The position numbers and the translations under genes are program-made. From assembly GCA_029204225.1 (NCBI GenBank), contig CM055092.1, positions 21,479,669 through 21,543,668 of the forward strand: a stretch of DNA of 64,000 nucleotides. The letters run 5' to 3'. Below are positions 35,870-47,331 of the stretch, one piece after another. The notes beneath the pieces were generated by a model. The model was not told where the DNA came from. It made no database searches and saw only the letters and a list, made by a program, of their open reading frames with translations. Origin of the DNA: Diphasiastrum complanatum (Eukaryota; Streptophyta; Lycopodiopsida; Lycopodiales; Lycopodiaceae). Position 1 is the first letter of the stretch; every line of letters begins with the position of its first letter.

Positions 35870-36466
35870 ATGGCAACCTCAATTGGAGTCATGTTGGAAG
35901 CCAATGATAGGCTTACCTCAAGTAACTATTCATTGTGGAAAGTGAGGATGGAGTCACTTCTTAAGATGAATGATGTTTTGGATAATGTTGTAGGTTTGGA
36001 GGAGAGACCAGCAACACAACAAGATTAAATGAGGTATGACAAGAGGGCCAAGAAGGCTCTACACATAATAAAGATGAATGTTACCAGTAAGCTTCTCAAG
36101 GAAGTCGGTAAGTGCACATCATCGTTGGAACCTTCAAATTCATTGAAGAAGCCTTATGAATCCAAGTCTACTTCTAGAATGTTGACTCTAAGAAGGAAAA
36201 TCTTTTCTGGTTTGCAAAAGAATGAAGAAAGTCCAAGTACTTTTGTTTTGATGATGAAAGCATTGAATGATGAGTTGGCTTGCATTGATGAAAGCATTAA
36301 GGAAGGAGAGCTTATTCAAGTGATTCTTAATGGCTTGCTGGATGCTCATGCTAACACTGTTCAAAGTTGTTGGCTGATTCTGACGAATCTCCAAGATACT
36401 CGGACAGAGCAACTCAAGAGCACCTCTCACCTTAGACCGAGGAGGTCTATGAGAAGACGAGACTAA
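35870..36466 (+). pseudogene. gag: Copia D gag, truncated
   Basis: The frame from ATG 35870 (MATSIGVMLEANDRLTSSNY, then WKVRMESLLKMND) is a UBN2-type copia gag. It has one in-frame TAA near 36027 and then runs to 36466 (HIIKMNVTSKLLKEVGKCTS and LTLRRKIFSGLQKNEESP, ending in VILNGLLDAHA and unrelated Arg-rich residues). The zinc knuckle and everything after it are missing where foreign sequence begins. Confidence 0.85.
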
Positions 36467-37871
36467 CGAAGACTGAGAGCCGAGTGATCATGATGGTTTT
36501 CTTGAGTGATGCCCCTATGATCATGCCCTTCCATTCATATTGTGTGTGGTTGTGGACTTTAGAGTGGATTAGTTTTCTTGCTTTGCTAGTTGTGGATTAG
36601 TTTTCATTTCTTGTTTGTGGATTAATGTAGGAATCAGCAATCAAGTAAACTAAATAGGCTAGAAATGTGGTATAAATCTTGCATACCCTCCAACATTCTA
36701 GTTCTTGATGTTCTTGGGATGTTCAAGAATCAAAAGACTGGTTGGTTTCTTGATTCTTGGACCTCTAAAATGCTGTAGATTAATTTCTTGTTTCAGCTTT
36801 GTGGATTAATATAGGTGTGGCTCAGTTTTAGTAATGTGTAGGATCTGATTCAATTCGTTTTTTGAGTAGGTAGCTATAGAAACTATTGAATGTTCATAGC
36901 TTGCATCTCTGTTTAATGTGAGTGCTTTCAAGAGAGAATGACCCTGAGTTGTCCTCTAACAAGTAGGACAAAATACTACAACATTAATCTGTTCCTTCTG
37001 TCTAATTTTGGGCTTAACAAGAAAGAATAACTTAAGCAAGAGCCCAATGTCTCCTTTGTTGATAGACAGAAGAAGAAGTAAGCAAAAGAATCCTATTAAA
37101 CAGATCCTCCCAAGTAGAGGATCTATCAACATTTGGCACCGTTGTCACTTGAACTCCAATGCATTCTAAATCCATAAGAGCTGCAACACTGTCCTCACTC
37201 AGATCCCTGCAAACAAACTCCCAATCTCTCCACATATCTGAGTTTCTACAAAGGCTATAATACTCTATATTCTAAAACATTCTTGATTTTCAATGCTCCT
37301 CACTATACTGTCAAATCAGTCGACATTATGTGCACCATTCTTCAAAATCTGCATGCATTATCAACTGGACAGAGCCACATCAATTGCTACATCATTGTCC
37401 AAATCCACTGGCTGATACACTCGCAAATCCGTTGGCTGCCTCATTGTTAGCAAATGCACTAAAAGAGCTGGATTTCATTCAACACAAAGTCTGGACGCTC
37501 TTGCAACAATTTTAACACAAAGCTCTCATGCTTCTACAGACGTCCTCCATCAGATTATTCCCTTCTCCTAACAGAGCCAACTTCACCACACATTTACCTC
37601 CATCCATGTCTGATTTTCTTTCATCTACTTAGCTCCCTCCAGGCCCGAGTCCCCTGCATATTCTTCACTCCATCCTAACATCCTATCAGAACGGTTGTCC
37701 GAACGACATAACCACACCTTCACCTCAAAAAACAACTACCGTCACCTCCAACAAACATCACACATTCACCTCCAACAAATCAGAACAACCAGAACGAATC
37801 ATGTTCTGCCAACATAGATGCTCACGCTCCTCCGATTCCCTCACGCTTCCAGTCTCGACCAGAGTCATTAT
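36467..37871 (+). other. Decayed gypsy 5' region with primer-site-like sequence
   Basis: No intact gene. TGGCACCGTTGTCACTT at 37134-37150 resembles the gypsy primer site seen at 6604, preceded by LTR-like sequence. Short repeats of the word GTGGATTAGTTTT occur near 36560-36600. The stretch after 37330 is CA-rich and probably a decayed gag. Confidence 0.4.
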
Positions 37872-38226
37872 TGAAATCTCAATCGGAACCCTTTTTGAAA
37901 TCTCAACTGAAGCCTTGATTGAAATCTCAATCGGAGCCCTGATTGAAATCTCAACTGAAGCCCTAACTGAAATCTCAATCAGAGCCATTTTTGAAATCTT
38001 AACCGGAGCCCTAACTGAAATCTCAACTGAAGCCCTAAGTGAAATCTCAACCGCAGCCCTGACTGAAATCTCTACCGAAGCCCTGACTGAAATCTCAACC
38101 GAAGCCCTGACTGAAATCTCAACCGGAGCCATGTCTCAAATCTCAACTGAAGCCCTAACTAAAATCTCAATAGGAGCCATGTCTCAAATCTCAATCAAAG
38201 CGTTCGCTGAAATCTCGATCGAAGGT
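37872..38226 (+). repeat. 24-bp coding-phase minisatellite, 15 copies
   Basis: About fifteen units of 24 bp, consensus GAAATCTCAACYGAAGCCCT plus 4 bases. Because 24 is a multiple of three, the plus strand reads an 8-residue repeat EISTEALT/EISIGALI, and the minus strand is also open (VEISVRAS type). It sits between a gypsy-like primer site and a gypsy protease, so it may have been a low-complexity segment of gag. The plus-strand ORF is 37801-38295. Confidence 0.9.
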
Positions 38227-38802
38227 TCTGGGTCCGATCTCGACCGAAGGAGTTGCTCACCATCTCAACCGGACCAAGTCCACGCCAAACCATAGAACTT
38301 TCAAACGAGACCTCTGATTGCCATTTTTACTGAACCACCATCATCCCAAAGCCTTAGAGTTTGAAAAAAAAAAAGGCACCATCTAAAACTAACACCGATA
38401 TGGTAGTCCAAAGGATAGAAGTAGAGTCAGATCTACAACCTCAAGACCAAGGATGGCCTAAGTTAGATGTAGAAATAAATAAAGTAACTACTAGAAGTAG
38501 TAAAGATGTTTCAACTCTTAGAGATAAGAAGAAAAACTAGAAGACAAAATCTACGAAAAATGTTTAAAACGCAACAGATAAAGCAAAAGTTGCAGAATAG
38601 CCAGTAGAAATTACAAACAATAAAGATTTAGACTTTGATAGATCTGCTGAAAAATACTACGAGGTTGGTATTAGTTCAGAAGCTAGGAAGCTTTTAGACG
38701 AAGAAACAAAGAAAGTTAAAAAAAAAAGTAACATTCTCATATCTAGTTATAAGTAGTGAGATACCTAGAGACCCATCGCTTAGATATCGTCCATATGACA
38801 TA
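38227..38802 (+). pseudogene. Gypsy E gag 3' remnant
   Basis: Lys/Glu-rich frames broken by several TAG codons lead into the protease ORF. Reading on, LRYRPYDIVEDFASRMPN joins the ORF at 38803, a pattern of gypsy gag-protease linkers. Confidence 0.45.
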
Positions 38803-39890
38803 GTGGAAGATTTTGCCTCTAGGATGCCTAATATAACTTTTAAACAGTTATTAGAGGACAATCGGTACTATAAGAAAGAGATTAAACAATTTTTCCAAAA
38901 GAAAAAGAAAAGAAAAGCTAAATTGTCACTAGTCAATGTGGGACTAGTAAACCATCGTGACAAAGGTCAACCCGAGATTCAGGTAGTAATCAATGGCTGC
39001 ATTTTAGATAGTGTGCCTATAGATTCCGGATCTAGTGTAAACATAATGACCAAAGAAACAACATATGAGTTAGACATTCACCACAAAATAGCACCCACAT
39101 TAAGATATTTGAGATTAGCTGATGCAACTAGAAGATCACCAATAGAGAAATTGTCTCAAGTTACAGTCTATATTGGAGACCATAAGTTTCTAATGGACTT
39201 TATTATATTAAAGACTACAAGAGAGTCATCGTATAAAGTATTATTAGGACACCCATGGCTCTACCAAGCCGATGTCATAACTCACTGGAAGAAGAAGAAA
39301 ATTACCTTCAGAGATCATATGGAGACATCAGTAGGGAGAAGTCATAAAAAAATTATGGTATCCTGGGAGAAGGACAAATATGAAGGTGAAACACCTACAT
39401 CTTTCTCAAGTTATACTTCAGAGGATGAAGGAGTTCAGTCTGTAAGGATTGAGAAAGGGGAGAGGTTTGTCACATTATCCATACATGCATATACCAATAG
39501 AGTAAAATATGTAGATAGAGAAGATTGTGGTGTCCCATAGATCAGTGCCATTATAGGTGGCCATACTATTGATAGAATACTAATAGACCTAGAATCTAGT
39601 ATTAATTTAATGACTGAGACGATGGTTAAGGAGTTAGGATTAGAAAACCAGATCCAACCTACTACTCACCATCAAATCCATTTAGCAAATACATCTAAAT
39701 GCATACCAATAGGAGAGTTGAGGGATGTTAGTGTAATTATAGAAACAGAGACGTTCTTTATGAATTTATTTGTAATAAAACCATTAGATACACCATTGTC
39801 TTCAATATTATTTGAAAGACCATGGTTATATCAAGCAGACGCTATTATAAATTGGTCCACCAAACAAACATTTTTTCTAGATACCCATAC
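38803..39890 (+). pseudogene. Tandem gypsy retropepsin domains
   Basis: Two protease-like domains in a row. The first (ORF 38803-39540) has VPIDSGSSVNIM near 39020, the A-L-A-D turn LRLADATR, and YKVLLGHPWLYQAD near 39240. After a TAG at 39538 the second begins, ILIDLESSINLMTE near 39580 (Ser-Gly of the active site changed to Leu-Glu), and again ends SSILFERPWLYQADAI near 39810. Both share the same internal order, so this is a domain duplication. The second would be catalytically dead. The family differs from the D-G-G proteases at 9.9 and 61 kb. Confidence 0.75.
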
Positions 39891-40959
39891 TAAGCTACCC
39901 ATACTTGAAGAACTCCAAGGCACACTCATGGCCGAGGAATCAAGAAGGAGCCAAATGCAAGAGAGGATGGATAGGCTTTCCATCCAAGGTGAAGATGACC
40001 AAGCTCTCTTCACCAAAGGCAAAGGCAAGTCCAAAGGCAAAGGATCAACATTCAAGAAGTCTACAAAGCTTGAGGATCAAGAAGGACCCCCAAAGGCATC
40101 TCCGTCAACCACCAAAGTCAAGAAGGACAAATCAAAGGTGAAGTGCTACTATTGTAGCAAGATGGGGCATTATGCCTCGGAATGCTTCAAGAGGAAGCAA
40201 GATCAAAGCCAAGCCAACATGAGAAAAGAGGAGGAGGAGGAGAGTTCACATGAGGACTCTCTCATGATGTCCATATTTTCTTCAACAAGCTTCAAAGGAG
40301 AAGATCCTTGGTGGATTGACTCGGGTGCTAGTTCACACATGACTAGTAAAAGGGAGTTTTTCTCTTCTCTCTTATCTTATGATGGACCTATAAAGTCTAT
40401 CTATACAGCAAATGATGAAGCTTGTAAGATTGAAGGAGTTGGTAGCATTCCCCTTTGCTTAGGATCTTCCAAAAAGATCAACATAGAAGGTGTTTTGTGC
40501 ATTCCTACAATAACAAAGAATCTACTAAGTGTTGGCCAAATGGTAGACAATGGTTTCAATGTTGACTTTGCTTCAAATGAATGTTTCATCAAGAAGAAGG
40601 GTAAGATAGTGGCTAAGGGCACTAGACTTGGCAAACTTTATAAGCTGGATGCATTTGTGGATACTAATGTTGTCATGTTGGCCAAGAAGAGCAAGATATC
40701 TACCTTTACTTTATGGCACAAAAGACTTGGACATGTCAACTCGGGTTCCATGGAGGCTATGATCAAGGAGGAGTATGCTTTAGGCCTACCAAGGTCTATT
40801 GGGAAGGAAGACAAGGTTTGTGAAGCTTGTGCCTTATCCAAGGCACATAAGAAGGTGTTTCCTAACTCCATCACAAAGTCATCTCATCCTCTTGAACTCA
40901 TACACTCGATGTGCACATTGCTAGCACCAAATCTAATGGAGGTTCATCCATGTTTTTAA
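39610..40959 (+). CDS. Chimeric gypsy-protease/copia gag-pol ORF
   Basis: A single 449-codon frame. Residues 1-94 are the second gypsy protease copy. From about 39893 it becomes copia gag (LPILEELQGTLMAEESRRSQ), in frame across the junction, then the zinc knuckle CYYCSKMGHYASEC, protease WWIDSGASSHM and the start of integrase (WHKRLGHVN, CEACALSKAH). It ends at 40959 because one base is missing near 40908 relative to copia A. An encoded protein is possible but is probably an accident of the junction. Confidence 0.6.
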   Translation: MTETMVKELGLENQIQPTTHHQIHLANTSKCIPIGELRDVSVIIETETFFMNLFVIKPLDTPLSSILFERPWLYQADAIINWSTKQTFFLDTHTKLPILEELQGTLMAEESRRSQMQERMDRLSIQGEDDQALFTKGKGKSKGKGSTFKKSTKLEDQEGPPKASPSTTKVKKDKSKVKCYYCSKMGHYASECFKRKQDQSQANMRKEEEEESSHEDSLMMSIFSSTSFKGEDPWWIDSGASSHMTSKREFFSSLLSYDGPIKSIYTANDEACKIEGVGSIPLCLGSSKKINIEGVLCIPTITKNLLSVGQMVDNGFNVDFASNECFIKKKGKIVAKGTRLGKLYKLDAFVDTNVVMLAKKSKISTFTLWHKRLGHVNSGSMEAMIKEEYALGLPRSIGKEDKVCEACALSKAHKKVFPNSITKSSHPLELIHSMCTLLAPNLMEVHPCF

Positions 40960-43346
40960 CCTTCATTGATGACTACTCAAGATATTGTTGGGTGTTCTTA
41001 CTTTCCTTCAAGTCTCAAGTATTTGATACTTTTGTAAAGTTCAAGTTGTTTGTGGAAAAGCATCATAATCATAGCATCAAGATTCTTAGAAGTGACAATG
41101 GTGGAGAATTCATCTCCAATGAGTTCAAGGCCTTTTGTGAGGAGGAAGGGATCAAGAAAGAGACTTCTTGTCCTTACACTCCTCAACAAAATGGAGTTGC
41201 TGAAAGAAGGAATAGAACATTATGTGAATGTTCTAAGGCTTTAAGATTAGATGCTTGTTTGCCCAAATCCTTTTGGGGTGAGTCTCTTGTATGTGCAAAC
41301 TACTTGATGAATAGGGTGTCTTGCAAAGCAATTGAAGGCAAAACTCCTTATGAGATGTTGTATGGAAAGAAACCCAATCTTAATCACTTGAAAGTTTTTG
41401 GGTGTATATGTTATGTGCATGTGCCATTGGAAACAAGAACCAAGGAGGATCCATCTTCCACAAGAGGGATCATGCTTGGATATGCAAGCTCAAGCAAGGG
41501 CTACAAAGTCTATCTCCCATCCTTGAACAAATTTGTTGTTTCAAGGGATGTCATCTTTGATGAACATCATATGCATATGCTTGAAGAAGGCTCAAGTGCT
41601 CCAACAATCAAGAAGAAGATGGCCGAGGAGCAAGATCTTGGTTTTGAGGAGGAGCTCATGGAGGAGCAAGCACCAAACCCACCTATCACACCAAGGAGAT
41701 CTTCAAGGGCAAAAGTGGAGCCATCAAGGCTCACATATCAAGGCAAAGGACAGCAAGTTGAGGGTATCTCATCCACTTCTTATGCTTTATCTAGTTTTGA
41801 AGAACCGTCTAATGTTGAAGATGCATTGAACTCCAAAGAATGGTATAAAGCTATGTTGGATGAGTATGATGCCTTGATTGAGAATGAAACTTGGTTGCTT
41901 GTTGAGAGACCTCAAAGGAATGTAATAGGATGCAAGTGGGTCTTCAAGCTTAAGTTGAATGCAAATGGGAGTGTTAACAAACATAAAGCAAGATTAGTTG
42001 CAAAAGGTTATGCTCAAGAGAGAGGGATAGACTATGAGGAAACTTTTGCACCCGTGGCCAAGATGGTCACAATAAGACTAATCATTGCACTTGCATCACA
42101 TTTCGGATGGATCCTATGTCAAATGGATGTCTCTAATGCTTTCTTGAATGGTTTTTTGGAAGAGGATATCTATATGGAGCAGCCACAAGGGTTCATCAAG
42201 CATGGAATGGAGAACAAAGTATGCCATCTCCAAAGAAGCATCTATGGCTTGAAGCAAGCCTCGAGATCTTGGAATTCAAGACTACATTGCTATCTTATTT
42301 CACTTTCTTTTGTTCAAAGTGAATATGATCCCACTCTTTACATTAAGTTTGATGATGTTGGTATTTTACTTTTACTCATTTATGTAGATGACATCATCAT
42401 TAGTGGAAATAGTGTTGATGGTATTGAAAAAATCAAGATAGATCTATCCTTAGAGTTCAAGATGGTAGATCTAGGGTGTCTTCACTTCATCTTAGGCATA
42501 GAAGTACTTAGAGGGTCTGATTTTATCTTTATAAGTCAAGTAAACTATGCTCAAAGTCTTTTGAAGAAGTTTAAGATGGAAGTATGCAAAAGTGTTGACA
42601 CACCAATGGAGCAAGATGTAAAAGTGCCAAATGAAGATGATGAAAGATCCTTCATGGACATCACTTTGTTTAGGCAACTTATAGGTTCCTTAATGTGGAT
42701 CACTATAACTAGACCAGATCTTAGCTTTAGTGTATGTAGGTTGAGCCAATCCATGCAAAAGCCATTGAATATCCATTGGAAAAAGGCTAAGAGGATTCTA
42801 AGATACATCTCGGGTACATTGGATTTTGGGATTCTATATAGAGGAGATGTGATTAACCTTCATGCATTTAGTGATTCAGATTTTGCAGGGGACAAGAGGG
42901 ATAGGAAATCAACAAGTGCCTATTCAACTTTCATAGGAGAAGGTGTGGTTTCATGGCTTTCAAAAAAGCAAGAAACTATATCTCTATCTTCAACCGAGGC
43001 CGAGTACAAAGCTTTGACAACCACTACAAAGGAGGTACTTTGGATCAAGAGATTATTGGTGGAACTAAAGATCATGGATTCAGAGGAGGCACCAATCATC
43101 TACAATGACAATATATCAGCCCAACACCTTGCATCTAACCCAATCTTCCATGCAAGATCTAAGCACATTGAGATATGCCATCACTTTGTGAGAGAAATGG
43201 TGCAAGCCAAGGAGATTGCTTTGGAGCATGTTCCAAGCAATGAATGTGTAGTTGATCTACTTACTAAACCACTTCAAAAGACACCTTTTATGAAGTTCAG
43301 ATCATCACTTGGAGTGATTAGTAAAGCAATGATTGAACCAAGCTAG
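40911..43346 (+). CDS. pol: Copia B integrase-RT-RNase H, intact
   Basis: 811 codons without a stop, the most complete pol in the window. Integrase: FIDDYSRY, LRSDNGGEFIS, NGVAERRNRTL. RT: WVFKLKLNANG, QMDVSNAFLNGFLEEDIYME, LLLIYVDDIIISGN. RNase H: FSDSDFAGDKRDRKST, SSTEAEYKAL, then ICHHFVREMVQAKEIALEHV and DLLTKPLQKTPFM, ending SKAMIEPS 15 bp before the LTR. Relative to copia A it keeps Glu, Ser and Tyr codons where A has stops. It could only be expressed from the chimeric upstream frame after a frameshift near 40908. Confidence 0.95.
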   Translation: MHIASTKSNGGSSMFLTFIDDYSRYCWVFLLSFKSQVFDTFVKFKLFVEKHHNHSIKILRSDNGGEFISNEFKAFCEEEGIKKETSCPYTPQQNGVAERRNRTLCECSKALRLDACLPKSFWGESLVCANYLMNRVSCKAIEGKTPYEMLYGKKPNLNHLKVFGCICYVHVPLETRTKEDPSSTRGIMLGYASSSKGYKVYLPSLNKFVVSRDVIFDEHHMHMLEEGSSAPTIKKKMAEEQDLGFEEELMEEQAPNPPITPRRSSRAKVEPSRLTYQGKGQQVEGISSTSYALSSFEEPSNVEDALNSKEWYKAMLDEYDALIENETWLLVERPQRNVIGCKWVFKLKLNANGSVNKHKARLVAKGYAQERGIDYEETFAPVAKMVTIRLIIALASHFGWILCQMDVSNAFLNGFLEEDIYMEQPQGFIKHGMENKVCHLQRSIYGLKQASRSWNSRLHCYLISLSFVQSEYDPTLYIKFDDVGILLLLIYVDDIIISGNSVDGIEKIKIDLSLEFKMVDLGCLHFILGIEVLRGSDFIFISQVNYAQSLLKKFKMEVCKSVDTPMEQDVKVPNEDDERSFMDITLFRQLIGSLMWITITRPDLSFSVCRLSQSMQKPLNIHWKKAKRILRYISGTLDFGILYRGDVINLHAFSDSDFAGDKRDRKSTSAYSTFIGEGVVSWLSKKQETISLSSTEAEYKALTTTTKEVLWIKRLLVELKIMDSEEAPIIYNDNISAQHLASNPIFHARSKHIEICHHFVREMVQAKEIALEHVPSNECVVDLLTKPLQKTPFMKFRSSLGVISKAMIEPS

Positions 43347-43360
43347 ATAGTGAGGAGGAG

Positions 43361-44042
43361 TGTTAAAAATTCACAATTCTAGCTTGACTAGTTTTGGTCA
43401 TATGACTTGTAAATAGTTATATGGTCATGATGTGGCTTGTCACACGTGCCAAATATCATAGGATTCCATTAATAAGGATGTTCTCAAGTAGATCTAAGTG
43501 TTAGAACCTTTGGAATGAGTCCAAATTATGCTTAGATACAAGGGAGAAAAAATAGGAGCTATTTTTGGTAATTTTTGCATTGTTGAGGGATCTCCAAGAT
43601 TCCAACCCTAACTTGGTAGGGATGAAAGATCCACCAAAATTAGCATTAGGGATAGGTTTAGGGCTACTCATACCTGCCCAAAACCGTGATGGATCATGTA
43701 TATATAGGTGATGATATCTCACCAAAATCAATCAAGCAATTTCATGATTTTTCTCTCATAATGGTGCAATTGCTCTCTATGTTCATAATTGTTTGAGTAC
43801 TTGTGATTACTAATGATTATAGGATTGAATGTAGGTCTGGTGTACAGTACTCAGACTGTGGGAGGCCGTACTTTCACACGTGTGAAGCCTTCTTCAAGGA
43901 TTTGGGCCATTTAGTGAGGTTCAAGCATAGATTTTTGATGGATTTTGATGGTTCAACTTGTGCTAATCTTATGAAATCATAATCTATTGTTTCCCTCATC
44001 ATTTCAAGTGTTTTAGGATCCTTATTTGCTGTAATTTTTACA
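43361..44042 (+). repeat. Copia B 3' LTR
   Basis: 682 bp, TGTTAAAAATTC...TTTTTACA, close to the copia A LTRs. CACACGTGTG at 43875-43884; TATA box near 43700. Confidence 0.95.
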
Positions 44043-45231
44043 CCTTTTTGGATGAGCCTACAAGTGTAGATCAAGCAAGGAAAGAAGAGGAGTGGATCCA
44101 AGCAATGGATCTCGAGTATCAAGCTCTTATGAAGAATGGAACATCTTTTGGAGGATCTTCTTGTGTACATGGAGTATGCAAGTGGATGGATGTTATCTTG
44201 CTGTAAAATCAAGTATTGGATCCGGAAAACAAAGTTTGTTTAATGACTTTGATGATCAAGCTGATGATCAAGAGGTTGATCTCAAAACGCTTCAACTAGT
44301 CAAAAGAAAAGTTGGCAATTTGGAGCTAGTCAAAAGCATCAAAGGAGAGGTAATTGGCAAGATGTTATGGATCTATTTTTGCAGCATATTAAAGACTCAG
44401 GTAAGGTCAAAGGATCAGCAAGGAAGTGTTGTTCAAGTTTACTTTACTTGTTCTATCTCATGTTTGAGCATTTTCATGTGGATGTGTGCAAATTGTCAAG
44501 ATATGGTAAAACTAGCTACGTTGGTGAACATTGTTTTGATGTTGAATTTGTACTAGCATTCTTGTCTGGTTTTGCTGATGGAAATGAAGCTATTGGAGGC
44601 TCATTATGTCACTCATTCATGGTCAAGTCATCAAGGCTTGATGGCATCTTATGGCAAGATGGAGATGGAAGCTCATTCATGGAGTATCACGGTGGATACA
44701 AGGCAACAAAGGACAAAGGAGGAGGAGACATGCAAGCAAAAGTTGATCACTCACATTTATTGTTTGTTTGTTGTATTTTTTCAGAGGGTTTAGAGTTGGA
44801 AGCATGGTGGAATCATTTCATTTACATTCTAATTGATTCTTCATGTTCTAGTCACATTTTTACATGTAAAATTGATGTAAGAAATAGTGAAACCTCCCAA
44901 GAGGACACTATTCTCTATATCAATTATGGTTGTTTCTATTTTGAGAATTACATGATCATTGAAAGAAGGTCTATTCTCAGGAAGAAGATCATCCTTATGA
45001 TGGATCAAAGTTCTATTGTCAAAAACTATGCTAGAAGCAAGCATATTGAGATACAATATCATTTTGTGAGGGAGCGAGTCATTACAAAGGAGGTGGAGCT
45101 TCAACATGTGTCTTGAAGGGAACGTGTAGCTGATATCTTCACCAAAGCATTGGGAAAAGACTTGTTTATGAAGCATAGGACTTCACTTGGAGTACTATCA
45201 AAGTCTATGCTAAAACTAGTTGAAGAGGGAG
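44043..45231 (+). pseudogene. Copia D pol remnant (RT start, RNase H end)
   Basis: Starts with the RT entry region (SVDQARKEEEWIQAMDLEYQ), which soon loses the frame. The catalytic RT core is missing. The last part reads YARSKHIEIQYHFVRERVIT, a TGA at 45114, then VADIFTKALGKDLFMKHRTS and LGVLSKSMLKLVEEGV directly before the LTR: the RNase H C-terminus. This is the 3' end of copia D. Confidence 0.8.
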
Positions 45232-45879
45232 TGTGAAAGATTCAACTAGTTTCATCATATTTTGCAATATTTCCATATTTGGCATATTGAGGCCAAAGCT
45301 TGTTTTAGACTTAGAGGGTGACTTTTCAAAGTTCATTATTCTAAATTTCATTTGAATAAACACTTTTTGAAAGTGTGGGAAAGATAGAATGCGAGTTTGA
45401 GTAGATTCAATTTGAATAAGTTGGGTACATTGAATCTAGACCCAAAATTAGTAACGTTAGCATTTTGGTGGGAAAGCCAAGTGGCCAAATAGGGTTTGGA
45501 CCTGCTATAAAAGGATGTAACTCATGGAGAGAGTGATCTTGTCTCTTCTCTATTTCATTTCATGCTTATACATGGTTCTCTTGGATTCTATTGTCCATTG
45601 GTGCACTATCTTGGTGATTGCTTGCAATTCTATGTGTAGAATGATCTATATTTGGTATTTTTGAATCCACACATGCGGAATACAGTAGCTTGCTGGTTTT
45701 GTACGGACAGCAAAAGTACATAATCATTTCATTCAAGTTTGATCAAGTTCTATTAGTGTTTGCATCTCAAATTGTGTAGATGCTGATTTTTCTACATTGG
45801 TGAGATTGGTAGTGTATTTCTCTTTCTAACCAAAGATCATTCAAGTAGATTGGATCTTAAGGATCTGAAATCTTTCACA
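45232..45879 (+). repeat. Copia D 3' LTR
   Basis: 648 bp, the same length as the 5' LTR at 34620. It directly abuts the Ulp1-like exon at 45880. Confidence 0.9.
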
Positions 45880-46444
45880 TACAGCAAAATGACGCTTTTA
45901 GTTGTGCATGGTTCGTCTTGTACAATACAAAGCTATTTTTTGAATGGTATAATTTAAAAATGGATGTAGATATTAAAAAGGTAATATTCTATTCATTTGT
46001 AGTTCATTTCATTCAAATTGATATTTTATTACTATCATTGTTTGTAATTTGCTGACTCTTGTGTTTTGTGATGACAGTTTACTCTTGAGCCGTATACTCC
46101 TGATGATGTATATAGATTTCGACAAGAGTTGATCAGAACCTTTGCCTAGTATGGTGTAAGCATTACACCTACAATCGAGGGCCCTCAAAAGGAAGCTGCT
46201 CCTGCCTTAATAGCCTTTCAAGTTGTTCAAGATGCAGATCTTATTTTATATGATCAAAAAGGAATAAAAGTTCTTCCTAATATAGAGGAAGACAATTTTG
46301 TAGCAGATATTCATCTTGCCTTAAAAGGCATTGAGGCCCTTCCCGAAACAGAGGGAAATAGAGGAGGGCGAGATTATAGAAGGAGCTGTTGCTTTATCAA
46401 TTTCTAATACTGATATAGAAAATATAGAAAAATTGATCGAATAG
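45880..46444 (+). pseudogene. Ulp1/C48-type protease-like gene, copy 2 (3' exons)
   Basis: Inverted second copy of the 3' part of 20907-22560. Exon 45880-45980 reads QNDAFSCAWFVLYNTKLFFE, then WYNLKMDVDIKK (Trp where copy 1 has a stop). The intron is GT-AG with the same phase. Exon 46078-46444 reads FTLEPYTPDDVYRFRQELI. It is broken by TAG at 46147 and an 8-bp insertion near 46365 that shifts the end. The catalytic Cys region is kept, but everything upstream, including His and the H3-like domain, is cut off by the copia D LTR. Confidence 0.75.
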
Positions 46445-47331
46445 AGATCTATTTGTAAATAGAGAGACATAACAAAAAAAAGATACAATCATTTTACTTG
46501 TAAACAACCTGTTTATGGGTCTTTTTTTATTGATATCACAATAGATTCTTACAATCAGCTTGTGTCCATAGTCTAATAATGGAATGCAATTTTTCTATAA
46601 TGATAAAAAGACATTGGCATATATTTGCTGATAGTGAATCTCAATGTTCTTCCATAAGTTGGATTGTTTCGCCAACATCTCTGCATTTGATCTCGAGCTC
46701 ATGTCTTTTACGTACCTGCATAAAATTAATACAAAGTTAGTTAGAATTAGTACAAAGTTTGTATTATAAAGTTTTAATTGAAACTATTCATAAAAGATCG
46801 AGTGTTTATAGTTACTTACGAGTTTACCATTGAAAATGAATCTGAAGTCTGAAAGTACATCATCTTGTAGGAGCAATAGTTCCCGCCGAATGTAGTTTAG
46901 ACTCCAATCTTCTTCCACCTCAACCCATGTCAAAACGGCATCATTGTATATAATTTCAATATTTTTTCATTTTGAATGTCCACTGGCTTCCAAGTCTTGA
47001 TCGAGTGGCACCCATTTACCTTTATTTATTTTCCATCTTTGATGATGGAAGCATAAGCTCAACATTTGTTTTTCAAGTTGATAACGGAAGCACATGGAAG
47101 ACATTTTAATTCTGCATTCTATTTTCTCCATCTGATCTTTTGTCCCAGCCTTCATCCATAAGCTTAGATAATAAACTATTTGATAAATTTTTGCATACAA
47201 ACATCGTTGGGGTTTTGTGTACATTGACACTTGAAAAGAAATCCACAAATATATTCAAGGAAATAAAACAACTCAATCTAACTGTTTTTTTATCTCGTGC
47301 TCATTTTTAATGAATTTTTTACATCATTATA

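Larger units (their letters stand above)
39891..44042 (+). mobile_element. Copia B, 5'-truncated copy of copia A family
   Basis: Begins inside gag at the point equal to about 25024 of copia A and continues to the end of the 3' LTR (43361-44042). It lacks the 5' LTR, primer site and gag start, and no target duplication can be checked. Confidence 0.9.
34620..45879 (+). mobile_element. Copia D with nested insertions
   Basis: Bounded by two 648-bp LTRs (34620-35267, 45232-45879), both TGTGAAAGATTC...TTTCACA. Between them: primer site, gag, foreign gypsy and copia B sequence (36467 to about 44042), then a copia pol end. The five bases outside the left LTR (TTATT) and right LTR (TACAG) do not match, so the two ends may stem from different insertions or a rearrangement. 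Confidence 0.75.

Noticed and set aside
37758-38132. 124-codon minus-strand ORF (VEISVRAS repeats)
   Set aside because: Reverse reading of the 24-bp minisatellite; open only because the unit is a multiple of three.
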